The position numbers and the translations under genes are program-made. The notes under the pieces were generated by a model. That model saw nothing but the letters and a program-made list of their open reading frames with translations. It did not search any database and was not told the origin of the DNA. Below are positions 7,321 to 15,030 of a DNA stretch of 43,870 nucleotides, piece by piece (positions within the stretch are counted from its first letter, which is position 1; the number at the start of each line of letters is the position of its first letter). Origin of the DNA: Labilithrix sp. (GTDB lineage: Bacteria; Myxococcota_A; Polyangia; Polyangiales; Polyangiaceae); NCBI GenBank assembly GCA_019637105.1, contig JAHBWF010000055.1:1-43870 (forward strand). Direction: 5' to 3'.

Positions 7321-8274
7321 TTAGAGCTCCTCCTCGGAGAACGCGAGCACCTCTCGGATCGCCCGCGTCCCGCACGCCAGCGCGACCATTCGGTCGAAGC
7401 CGATCGCGTTCCCGCCCGCCGCCGGCATCCCCCGCGCGAGCGCCTCGAGGAAGCGCTCGTCGATCGGGTACACCGGCTTGCCCCGCGCCGCGCGCGTGGC
7501 CTGGTCCCGCTCGAAGCGCGCGCGCTGCTCCGCGGCGTCGGTGAGCTCGCCGAAGCCGTTGCACAGCTCGACCCCGGCGACGTAGAGCTCGAACCGCTCC
7601 GCGACGCGCGGATCGTCCGCCTTCCTCCGCGCGAGCGAGGCCTGCGAGGCGGGGTACTCCGTGACGAAGACGCCGCGATCGAGCGCCGCGAGCGCGGGCT
7701 CGACCTCGAACGCGAGCTTCTCGAAGAACGCGTCCTCGTCGTGCTCGGCGAGGCGCAGCGTCTCGTCGGCGGGCGTCGCGGCCCAGCGCTCGAACGCCTC
7801 GATCAGGGTGACGCGCGGCAGGGGAGGGCGGACGTCGATCTCGCGCCCGTCGATCGTCACGGACCCGCCGGTCACGCGCGCGAGGAGCTGCTCGGTGTCG
7901 CGCATCACGGCCTCCACCCCGGCGCCGGGGCGATAGAACTCGAGGATGGTGAACTCCGGGTTGTGCCGCTCGCCGAGCTCGCCCGCGCGGAACGCCCGCG
8001 TGATCTGGAAGATCCGACCGTGCCCCGCCGCGAGGAGGCGCTTCATCTGGTACTCGGGCGACGTCGACAGGAAGCGCTTCGTCGCCGCGGCCGTCGTCAC
8101 GACGCCGGTGGGGGCGACCTCGAACGCGTCGAGGTGGAGATCGAGCCCGGGCGAAGGGATCGCGATCGGCGTCTCGACCTCGAGGTAGCCGCGCGACGCG
8201 AAGAAGGCGCGCGTCGACTCGAGCGCTCGGGCGCGCGCCGCGAGCCGCTTGGCGTAGCCCGACGGCGCCGTCAC
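7321..8274 (-). CDS. epmA: EF-P lysine lysyltransferase EpmA (GenX/PoxA-like)
   Basis: EpmA is a truncated class II lysyl-tRNA synthetase that attaches (R)-beta-lysine to elongation factor P. The 317-aa length fits EpmA (325 aa in E. coli) and lacks the anticodon-binding domain of LysS. Visible are LEVETPIAIPSPG (motif 1 area), motif 2 RIFQITRAFRAGELGERHNPEF, substrate-pocket ELCNGFGEL, and motif 3 GGNAIGFDRMVALA. It overlaps the upstream TetR-family gene by 4 bp, so it should be co-transcribed with that regulator. The gene for EF-P and the lysine 2,3-aminomutase EpmB are not in the window. Confidence 0.92.
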   Translation of the reverse strand: MTAPSGYAKRLAARARALESTRAFFASRGYLEVETPIAIPSPGLDLHLDAFEVAPTGVVTTAAATKRFLSTSPEYQMKRLLAAGHGRIFQITRAFRAGELGERHNPEFTILEFYRPGAGVEAVMRDTEQLLARVTGGSVTIDGREIDVRPPLPRVTLIEAFERWAATPADETLRLAEHDEDAFFEKLAFEVEPALAALDRGVFVTEYPASQASLARRKADDPRVAERFELYVAGVELCNGFGELTDAAEQRARFERDQATRAARGKPVYPIDERFLEALARGMPAAGGNAIGFDRMVALACGTRAIREVLAFSEEEL

Positions 8275-9008
8275 GGCGCGAGGCCGCGGAGGAGCACGTC
8301 GGCGAGCTGGCCCGCGGCGCGTCCGAGCGCGCCTTGCTCCGCCCGCCCGAGCGCCCAGGTGAGCGTGATCCCGTCGAGCGCGCCGAAGATGGCGCGCGCG
8401 GCGATGTGCGGGGAGACGTCCTGGCGGAACGCGCCGGTCGCCTGGCCCTCGGCGATGATCTTCGCGATCGCGTCGAGGTACGCGTTGAAGTGAGGAGCGG
8501 CGAACTCCTTCATCAGGCGCGTCGACTGACGGAGGATGACGGTGATGACCTCCGCGAGGTCGCGCTCGCCCTCGAGGAGCCCGAGCTGCATGTCGATGAT
8601 CGCGCGGAGACGCGCCGGCGCGTCGGGCTTCTTCGGCAGCTCGTCGCGCATGAACGAGAGCAGCTTGCCCACGCGATCCTCGAAGAGGGAGAACAACAGC
8701 TCCTCCTTCGACTCGAAGTACAGGTAGATCGTCCCGTCGGCGACGCCGGCCGCCTTCGCGACCTCGCTCACGCGCGTCGCGTGGAAGCCGTTCCGCGCGA
8801 AGACCTTCACGGCCGCCTTCAGGATGCGATCGCGCTTGTCCCCGAGCCGCCGGCGCTTGTCGCTGCCCTGGCGGTTCGTCGCGCGCGCGCCGTTCTCCGG
8901 CCGCTCGCGCGCGGCGGGTCGGCCCGCGGCGCGGTCTTGCGGCGACCGGGGCTCTTCCCGCCCGCGGCCGGCGCGGCGCCGGCGCAAACTGAGTGAGGAT
9001 TCACTCAT
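8271..9008 (-). CDS. TetR-family regulator closely resembling Bacillus FadR
   Basis: This 245-aa protein has an Arg-rich, probably disordered first 55 residues, then a TetR DNA-binding domain (DKRDRILKAAVKVFARNGFH..., recognition part AGVADGTIYLYFESKEELL). From memory, the segment VADGTIYLYF-KEE/D-L and the ligand-domain stretch (LLEGERDLAEV, LRQS, IFGALDGITLTW) align well with B. subtilis FadR, an acyl-CoA-responsive repressor of beta-oxidation genes. An 18-bp FadR-type palindrome covers the annotated start codon, implying autoregulation. The true start may lie downstream, since the N-terminal extension is unlike TetR proteins. It overlaps epmA by 4 bp. The acyl-CoA ligand is inferred. Confidence 0.88.
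   Translation of the reverse strand: MSESSLSLRRRRAGRGREEPRSPQDRAAGRPAARERPENGARATNRQGSDKRRRLGDKRDRILKAAVKVFARNGFHATRVSEVAKAAGVADGTIYLYFESKEELLFSLFEDRVGKLLSFMRDELPKKPDAPARLRAIIDMQLGLLEGERDLAEVITVILRQSTRLMKEFAAPHFNAYLDAIAKIIAEGQATGAFRQDVSPHIAARAIFGALDGITLTWALGRAEQGALGRAAGQLADVLLRGLAP
8990..9007. promoter_or_regulatory. FadR-type operator
   Basis: TGAGTGAGGATTCACTCA is a perfect palindrome with 7-bp arms and a 4-bp spacer. It has the length and layout of the B. subtilis FadR box (TGAATGA-N4-TCATTCA), with one symmetrical change per arm. It overlaps the start of the FadR-like gene, whose recognition-helix region is almost identical to that of FadR. Confidence 0.75.
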
Positions 9009-9085
9009 TGAGTGGCCGAGGTATCAAACGGCCGAGCCGGGGTCAACCTCGGCTCCCGAGGACCGACCGGTGCCCCACGCCGGGC

Positions 9086-9349
9086 TCAGCGCGCGGCGGC
9101 CATCTCGAGCATGCGCTCGGCGAACGAGCCGATCTGGCTGCCCATCCACGGACCGAGCACGACGAGCGCCGCGACGACGGCGAGCAGCCGCGGGAGGTGC
9201 GCGATCGTCGGGTCCTGGATCTGCGAGGCCGCCTGGAACGCGGCCACGACGAGCCCGACGAGCGCCGCCACCGCGAGCACGGGCAGGGCGACCGCCACCG
9301 ACAGCAAGAGGGCGCTCTGCGCTTGCTCGAGCAGGGCGGCGGGCGACAA
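9086..9349 (-). CDS. fliQ: Orphan FliQ/SctS-type export apparatus protein
   Basis: This 87-aa protein starts from TTG, with the weak Shine-Dalgarno AGGGA upstream. Its two hydrophobic hairpin segments (about 14-38 and 52-72) and the signature between them, VAAFQAASQIQDPTIAHLPRLL, followed by LGPWM, are those of FliQ of the flagellar or SctS of the virulence type III secretion export gate. Normally fliP-fliQ-fliR or sctR-sctS-sctT are adjacent; here no other type III gene is present. The neighbouring upstream gene on the same strand is a lipoprotein. It may be a dispersed component of a myxobacterial type III system or a remnant. Confidence 0.82.
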   Translation of the reverse strand: MSPAALLEQAQSALLLSVAVALPVLAVAALVGLVVAAFQAASQIQDPTIAHLPRLLAVVAALVVLGPWMGSQIGSFAERMLEMAAAR

Positions 9350-9358
9350 CGTCGTTCC

Positions 9359-9724
9359 CTATTGGTTCGCGTCCGCGTCCGCGTCGGACGACGCGTCGGA
9401 AGACGCGTCCGAGGCGTCGCCGGTCGAGGCGTCCTCGGACGGCGCCGGCCCGGTGTCCGCGGGGGTCGTCGCGTCGCCGATGACGGTCGTGGGCGTCACG
9501 CAGACGGGGTGCGTCGCCTTGGAGCGATCCGCCGGGCAGCAGCGATCCGAGCTGGCGTTCCGAAGCTGGTCCATCGGATAGCAGACGAGCCCCTCGTCGG
9601 TCTTGCAGTCGTCGTCGCCGTTCAAGACCTCGCAGCGCTCGCCTTCGCCCTGGTTCGAGCACGCAGCGACGAAGGCGACGAAGGTGCCGACGGCGAGGAG
9701 GATCACGACGCCCGCGCGGCGCAT
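9359..9724 (-). CDS. Small cysteine-containing lipoprotein with acidic Asp/Ala/Ser tail
   Basis: This is a 121-aa predicted lipoprotein. It has Met-Arg-Arg, a hydrophobic stretch (VVILLAVGTFVAFVA) and the lipobox VAAC. The mature part holds further cysteines (ERCEVL, DDDCKTD, LVCYPM, DRCCPAD, HPVCV), suggesting disulfides. The last 30 residues are low-complexity Asp/Ala/Ser, as in many small myxobacterial surface lipoproteins. The start at 9724 places the signal peptide correctly; the frame is open 27 codons further. It ends 9 bp before the fliQ start, so the two may be co-transcribed. Function unknown. Confidence 0.7.
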   Translation of the reverse strand: MRRAGVVILLAVGTFVAFVAACSNQGEGERCEVLNGDDDCKTDEGLVCYPMDQLRNASSDRCCPADRSKATHPVCVTPTTVIGDATTPADTGPAPSEDASTGDASDASSDASSDADADANQ

Positions 9725-9869
9725 CGAGCCTCCGCGAGCGCGCGGAGCGGGAGACTGAGAGCGTTTCACGCCACCTTGATGGCACGGAAGCTCGCGGCCT
9801 GGCAAGCGGCAACTCGGCGGCGCCCGGGAGGGGCCGAACGGCCCGCGCCCCGCCGCGCCCCTGCGCCGC

Positions 9870-10535
9870 TCAGAGTGACGGCGTGCTCTCGTCCGAGCGG
9901 AGCTTCTCCTTCTTCGCCTCGACCGTGTCGGAGAACAGCGAGAGGTATTGCGCCGCGCTCGCCACGGAGAAGACGAGCGAGAGGTACACGAGCACGCGTC
10001 CGACGGCGGCCAGATCGACGACGCCGAGATCGAGCCCGAGGTACGAGAGGTGGTACGGGTAGCCCGAGAGGAGCACGATGATGCCGAGCATCTGCAGCGC
10101 GGTCTTCGTCTTGCCTTCCTGACCGGCGGAGATGATGACGCCCTCGCTCGCGGCGACGCTGCGGAGCGAGGTGACGCTGAACTCGCGCGCGAGCAGGACG
10201 ATCACCGCCCAGGCCGGGATGCGGTCCATCTTCACCATCCAGACGAGGCACGCCATGACGATGAGCTTGTCCGCGAGCGGATCGATGAGCTTGCCGAGCA
10301 CGCTCACGACGCCGAGCTTGCGCGCGAGGTAGCCGTCGAGCACGTCGGTGAGCGCGGCGGCCGTGAAGACGAGCGCCGCCCAGAACCCCGACCTCGGGGT
10401 GTCCTGATCGAGGAACCACAGGCAGAGCGGGATCATCGCGATCCGCCCCATCGTCAGGACATTCGGGATGTTGAACGCGTCCTGCCGGAGCGACTGGCGA
10501 CGCTCTCTACGCGCTCGGCCCGCGTCCTCGTTCAC
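9870..10535 (-). CDS. pgsA: CDP-diacylglycerol-glycerol-3-phosphate 3-phosphatidyltransferase PgsA
   Basis: PgsA makes phosphatidylglycerol phosphate, the committed step of PG and cardiolipin synthesis, in the inner membrane. The CDP-alcohol phosphotransferase signature is complete: DVLDGYLAR, 8 residues, G, 3 residues, D, 3 residues, D (through GKLIDPLADK). It is preceded by NIPNVLTMGRIAMIPLCLW, and several hydrophobic helices follow. The GTG start at 10535 gives 221 aa, slightly longer than E. coli PgsA (182 aa). It lies 62 bp downstream of the TPR-AIM24 gene on the same strand. Confidence 0.93.
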   Translation of the reverse strand: MNEDAGRARRERRQSLRQDAFNIPNVLTMGRIAMIPLCLWFLDQDTPRSGFWAALVFTAAALTDVLDGYLARKLGVVSVLGKLIDPLADKLIVMACLVWMVKMDRIPAWAVIVLLAREFSVTSLRSVAASEGVIISAGQEGKTKTALQMLGIIVLLSGYPYHLSYLGLDLGVVDLAAVGRVLVYLSLVFSVASAAQYLSLFSDTVEAKKEKLRSDESTPSL

Positions 10536-10597
10536 GCGGCCTGCTTTAGCCCTCCCTCCGGCCGGCGTCACCCTCCATCTCGTCCCGCGCGCGGCGG

Positions 10598-12498
10598 TCA
10601 GGCGGTCGTGACGAGGACGCGACCTTCTCCGGCGAAGCTCACGAGGCCGCGCTGACCGCACGGCGCGTCGCTCGGCGTCAGGGCGCGAGGGACGAGGCGG
10701 CCGAACCAGCCGAGGATGACCTCCCTCCGCACGCTCAAGCTGCGATCGGGGCGCACGGCGAGCGTGAGGACGTCGCCGATCGCCTCGAGCAGCACCGAGC
10801 CCTCGCCGCGGAGCTGGACGACGGGGACGGACTCGCCCTCGCCGGTCGAGAGGCGGCCGTTCTCGAACGCGAGGCCGCCGCCGAACCCGAGGAGGACGTC
10901 CTCGCGCGCGAAGCACATGGCGCCGTCGACGGCGAAGGCGGCGAGCTTTCGCCCGGGCCGCGCCGCCAGGACGAGCTGGCCCTCTCCCGCGGCGAGCACC
11001 ATCGGGCTCGTGACGCCGCCGAACGACTCGCCGCTCGGCTTGCCCTTCACGCGGCGCTCGAGGAGCCGCATCTCGAGGCCGCTCTGCTGCGCGCGGATCG
11101 ACTCGAGGCGCGCGGCGAAGCCGACCTCCGCGGTCGTGCGCACGAGCGCGACGCCGGACGTGTGGAGCGCGACCCCTGCGTCGGGGAACCGCACCGCGGT
11201 CGGCGCCGGCCGCAGCAGGCGCGCGGCGGGTCGGGCTCGCCGCGACGAACAGCAGGGCAGGGGCCAGCGGCGCCGGCGAGGCCGACCGGCGCGCGCCCGG
11301 CGTTCGACGCCGCCTCGGCCGCAGACCGCGGCAGGGCGCTCTCGACCGGCGCTGGCGGCGGCGGCGCGCCGCTGCCCGGCGCGCCGAGCGGCGGGAGCAG
11401 CGTCCGTGTGCCCTGCGCGGCCGGCTGGACGTCGTGGGACTTCGGCGGACCGAAGGGGCTCGGCACGGCCACGACCGGGTGCCGCAGCGACGGCGGCGCG
11501 GACACCGCCACGTCGTCGAGGCCGATCGACGGCGGGCGCTGGGACGGGATGCGCTCGAGCGCGGCGTAGTCGACCGCGCCGACCCCTTGCGCCGGCGGCG
11601 CGCCGACGGGCGCGATCAAGGTCGGCCTGCGGTTCAACGACTGGCTGTGGCCGAGCTGGGGGACCGAGGACACGATCGGCGGTCCGCCGCGCGCCTCGGG
11701 CCGGCGCGTGTCGCGCCGCTCGGGCGCGTGGTCGAGCGACGCCCGATCGCCCGGGCGGACCTGGCCGAGCTCGTGCGGGCGCCAGCTCTGGGCCGCGCCG
11801 TCGCCGCCCTGCTCGCCCGTCGGCTCGGCCAGCGCGAACGACAGCTCGCCGGCGTCGAGCTCCTGGTACGCGGCGCCCGCGACCTCGCGGACCTCGCGCG
11901 TCGGCTGGGACTCCGCGGGCGCGCCCGGGATGACCGACGCGCCTTCGATGCGCGCGGACATCCGCTTCGCCATCTGGTGGTGGCCGCCTTGGGCGAAGGC
12001 GCGCTCGGCCTGGACGAGGTCGCCGAGCCGCTCGCACGCGAGCCCGAGGTACCCCCAGGCCCGCGAATGAGACGGGTTGAGCTCGAGCAGCTGCTCGAGA
12101 TCCCGCCGCGCGAGCTGGGGCTGACCGGTCTTCAGGTAGCAGAGCGCGAGGTTCAGGAGCAGCGCAGGATCGTTCGCGTTCTTGCGACGAAGCTGCTCGT
12201 AGATCTGGATCGCGCGCGGGTAGAGGCCGAGGCGGAAGTAGACGACCGCGATGAGGTCCTGGCCCTTCGAGTCGCGCGGCTGCAGGTGGAGCGCCCGCTC
12301 GAGCTCCTCCTTCGCCTCGTGGACCCGGTTGTCCTGGAGCAGCTCGCTCCCCCGATACAGGTGGAAGAGGAAGTCCTCGTTGGAAGAGTCGGTCGGCTTG
12401 TCGGAGTCGCGCATCAGCCCGATCGACGGCGTCAGCCGTCGCGACTCGTTCTCGATCGGCTCGTCGTACGACGTGCCCGGCCCGTGACTCTGACGCAT
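10598..12498 (-). pseudogene. TPR-AIM24 protein gene split by a frameshift
   Basis: The 5' part (frame starting at 12498) encodes an N-terminal tail, about four TPR units (residues about 42-180, e.g. EAKEELERALHLQPRDSKGQ and ARRDLEQLLELNPSHSRAW), and a Pro-rich linker. Around 11200-11300 the good codon bias moves to another frame, which encodes an AIM24-like beta domain (FPDAGVALHTSG to GRLVPRALTP) and stops at 10598. If uninterrupted, the product would be about 630 aa. The original frame runs on to 11047 as Arg/Ser-rich noise. Possible explanations are a sequencing error, a real inactivating mutation, a -1 frameshift, or a separate AIM24 gene starting at a GTG at 11194. ATG at 12414 is an alternative start for the first part. 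Confidence 0.75.
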
Positions 12499-12514
12499 CC
12501 TTCGGGACGGGATC

Positions 12515-13330
12515 CTATCCGACTCCGGCGGATCGTGGCGACAATCGCCGAGCGATCCACGCGAGGGCGCCGAGGCTCACCGGGAGGAGCGCGACGGCGG
12601 CCGCGGTCCCGCCGATCCATCCGGTGCTCCCGCCCGCCCACGCGTCGTCCGCGAGCTCCGCGTGCACGAGGCCGCCCGAGAGCAGCGTGCCGGTCGTCCA
12701 CCGGAACGCGGCGTGCGCCGCCCACGGCTGCCACGCGCCCCGGTCGCGGATCCAGAGGGCGCCGAAGAGCACGCCGAGGAGGAGCGCGACGAACACCGTG
12801 CGCGCGGTGGCGTCGCTCCGGCCGAGCGCGGCGCCCGCCGAGGTCACGCCGCAGGCGACGACGCGGGCGACGTCGGGGACGGAGCGGGCGCCGAGCGCGC
12901 GCAGCGTGATGCCGTGGAGCAAGAGCTCGTCGCGCCACGCGTGGAGCCCCGCCGTGGCGAAGCCGAGCACGAGGACCGACGCTTCGACGCGCGAGACCGC
13001 GGGGCCGAGGGTCACGCCGCGCGTCGCCGCGAGGGTCGCGAAGACGAGCCCCGCGACGCCCAGGCCGATCGCCGCGCCGACGAGCGCACGCCGCGCGATG
13101 GCGGCGGCGGTGGTCGGCTCGGCGGGATCGCTCCACGCGACGCCGAGGCGCGAGCTGCCCCACTCGACGAGCACCGCCTGGCCCACGGCTCCGGCCATCG
13201 ACTGCGCCTCGAGGAAGATCTCGACGGCGCGGCACCCGGCGGCGAGGGCGAGGCCCCAGGCGGCCACGTCGAGGCGGACGCCCTGGGCGTCGCTGGGGGG
13301 CGTCTCGGCCGTGTCCTTCGGCTTGCTCAT
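12515..13330 (-). CDS. CPBP-like intramembrane protease homologue with degenerate motif
   Basis: This 271-aa polytopic membrane protein has hydrophobic segments at about 23-55, 82-102, 115-130, 155-172, 178-193 and 235-255. The segment WRDELLLHGITLRAL at residues 132-146 aligns with motif 1 of the CPBP/Rce1 family (EExxxR), but reads Asp134-Glu135 and His139 in place of Glu-Glu and Arg. His206 in AAHAAFRW resembles the later metal-ligand motif. It may be a divergent or inactive member. It sits 16 bp upstream of the TPR-AIM24 gene and 14 bp downstream of the D-cysteine-desulfhydrase-like gene, so probably in one operon. Confidence 0.65.
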   Translation of the reverse strand: MSKPKDTAETPPSDAQGVRLDVAAWGLALAAGCRAVEIFLEAQSMAGAVGQAVLVEWGSSRLGVAWSDPAEPTTAAAIARRALVGAAIGLGVAGLVFATLAATRGVTLGPAVSRVEASVLVLGFATAGLHAWRDELLLHGITLRALGARSVPDVARVVACGVTSAGAALGRSDATARTVFVALLLGVLFGALWIRDRGAWQPWAAHAAFRWTTGTLLSGGLVHAELADDAWAGGSTGWIGGTAAAVALLPVSLGALAWIARRLSPRSAGVG

Positions 13331-13344
13331 CGCAGCGCGGAAAC

Positions 13345-14439
13345 CTACCGCTCCTCGAGCGCTTCGCGAAGCTCTTCACCCTGCGCCAGCAGGCCGGGGA
13401 GGCCGCCGGTGTGGACGAAGAGGACGTCCGCGTCGGCGGAGACGTCGCCGCGCTCGACGGCGCGCGCCAGGCCCCAGAGCGCCTTGCCCGTGTAGACCGG
13501 ATCGAGCACGAGCCCCGTCCGGCGGGCGACGCGCGCGAGGAAGCGCTTCTGCTCGAGGTCCATCACGGCGTACGCGGGGCCCTTCGCCCGGTCGTCGACG
13601 ACGAGCGCCGCGGCGCCGTCCGGCGCGGCCGCGACGCGGGCGCCCGCGCTCGGGTCGAGCAGCGCGAGCGGCGGGAGCGACGGATCGTAGCCGCGCGCTT
13701 CGGCGGCGACGCGGGAGATCGCCGTCTCGAAGTAGGCGCGGTCGTCGCAGACCGCGAAGGCCCACGCCTCGCGGGCGACGCCCGCCTGCGCCGCGCCCAG
13801 CGCCACGCCCGCGGCGGTCCCGCCCGAGCCGCACGCGTGCGCCACGACGTCGAAGCGCGCGCCGCCGGGCTCCGGCCGGAGGCCCTCGCAGAGGCCGAGA
13901 TCGAGCTGGCGTCGCACCTCGCGCATCGCCTCGACGTAGCCGAGCGAGCCGAGACCGTTCGATCCGCCCTCGGGGACGACGTACGCCGGCGCGCCCTCAG
14001 CCTCGGGCTCGCCCCGGGCGTGCTCCATGATCGCGCCGCGCTCGCGGTACTCGGCCGGGGAGACGAAGCAGACCTCCGCGCCGGCGAGCCGGTCGAGCAG
14101 CACGTTGCCGGAGAGCTCGAGCTCGCGCGCGGCGCGCGCAGGATCCGGCACGCGGAGGTAGAGCACCGCGCGCAGCCCGAGCCGCGCGCAGACGAGCGCG
14201 GTCGCGCGCGCGTGGTTCGACTGGAGCCCGCCGCAGGTGATGACGACCTCGGCCCCGCGATCGAGCGCGTCGGCGAGGAGGAACTCCAGCTTGCGGATTT
14301 TGTTGCCCGCCTCCGCGCCGCCCGTCGCGTCGTCGCGCTTGATCCACACCTTGGCGCCGACGATCTCGTCGAGCGCGGGCCGGCGCTCGATCGGCGTCGG
14401 CGCGTGCACGAGGAACAGACGCCTCCGGGACGCGTCCAT
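13345..14439 (-). CDS. PLP-dependent D-cysteine desulfhydrase / ACC deaminase family enzyme
   Basis: This 364-aa fold-type II PLP enzyme has the Schiff-base lysine in GNKIRKLEFLLADAL near residue 50, CGGLQSNHARATA with the substrate-positioning Asn, the phosphate-binding-type ACGSGGTAAGVALG, and a C-terminal FVHTGGLPGLLAQGEEL. These are shared by D-cysteine desulfhydrase (D-Cys to pyruvate, H2S, NH3) and ACC deaminase. The C-terminal HTGG and overall length fit the desulfhydrase branch, but the exact substrate is not certain. The start ATG (14439) lies 6 bp after the stop of the biotin carrier gene, implying co-transcription. Confidence 0.86.
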   Translation of the reverse strand: MDASRRRLFLVHAPTPIERRPALDEIVGAKVWIKRDDATGGAEAGNKIRKLEFLLADALDRGAEVVITCGGLQSNHARATALVCARLGLRAVLYLRVPDPARAARELELSGNVLLDRLAGAEVCFVSPAEYRERGAIMEHARGEPEAEGAPAYVVPEGGSNGLGSLGYVEAMREVRRQLDLGLCEGLRPEPGGARFDVVAHACGSGGTAAGVALGAAQAGVAREAWAFAVCDDRAYFETAISRVAAEARGYDPSLPPLALLDPSAGARVAAAPDGAAALVVDDRAKGPAYAVMDLEQKRFLARVARRTGLVLDPVYTGKALWGLARAVERGDVSADADVLFVHTGGLPGLLAQGEELREALEER

Positions 14440-14445
14440 CGATCG

Positions 14446-14958
14446 TCAGCCGAACGTGAAGAGCTTGGCGCTGCCCTCGACCGTCGCGCCCTCGGTGACG
14501 TGCACCTCGGCGATCGTGCCGGCGCCCTTCGCCTTGACCTCGTTCTCCATCTTCATCGCTTCGATCACGCAGAGCGTGGCGCCGGCCTCCACCTCGGCGC
14601 CGGCGTTCACGAGGAGGCGGACGACGCGGCCCGGCATCGGCGCCTTCACGATCTTCTCGCCGCCGCCGCCGCTGCCCTTCCGCGCCGCGGCCGCGGCGCG
14701 CTGGCGCTCGCTCTCGACGCGCACGTAGGAGCGGTGGCCGCTCGCGACGGCGCCGATCTCCGGCGGCTGACCCTCCACGGTGAGGTCGACCACGCGCCCG
14801 CCGACGCGGATCGAGGCGGCGCCGTCGAGCCACACGACGTCGACCGGCACGATCTCGCCGCCGAGCGTGACCTCGAGCTGTCCCGTCGGCAGCTCGTTCA
14901 CCTCGACGACCGTGGGATCGGGCGTGGCCGCGGGGTCGAGCGACACGTAGTAGCGCAT
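14446..14958 (-). CDS. Biotin carboxyl carrier protein (acyl-CoA carboxylase type)
   Basis: This is a 170-aa protein. The C-terminal 75 residues form a biotinyl/lipoyl domain with the biotinylation motif EAMKMENE, preceded by APMPGRVVRLLV and followed by VTEGATVEGSAKLFTFG. An Ala/Arg and Gly-rich linker precedes it. The N-terminal half (MRYYVSLDPAATPD..., VVEVNELPTGQLEVTLGG) resembles the beta-rich region that links carboxylase to BCCP in the biotinylated subunit of propionyl/acetyl-CoA-type carboxylases. No biotin carboxylase or carboxyltransferase is encoded next to it. It is the first gene of a tight leftward run with the PLP enzyme and the CPBP-like protein. Confidence 0.88.
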   Translation of the reverse strand: MRYYVSLDPAATPDPTVVEVNELPTGQLEVTLGGEIVPVDVVWLDGAASIRVGGRVVDLTVEGQPPEIGAVASGHRSYVRVESERQRAAAAARKGSGGGGEKIVKAPMPGRVVRLLVNAGAEVEAGATLCVIEAMKMENEVKAKGAGTIAEVHVTEGATVEGSAKLFTFG

Positions 14959-15030
14959 GCGGAGGATCTATCGCCCCAGCCCGGGCGCAGCGTCAATGTC
15001 CTTCTGCGGACGCGGTCCCCGCCGCGCACG

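Noticed and set aside
9780-9796. TGGCAC-containing second sigma-54-like promoter
   Set aside because: The distance between GG and GC is 11 bp instead of 10, and no plus-strand gene follows.
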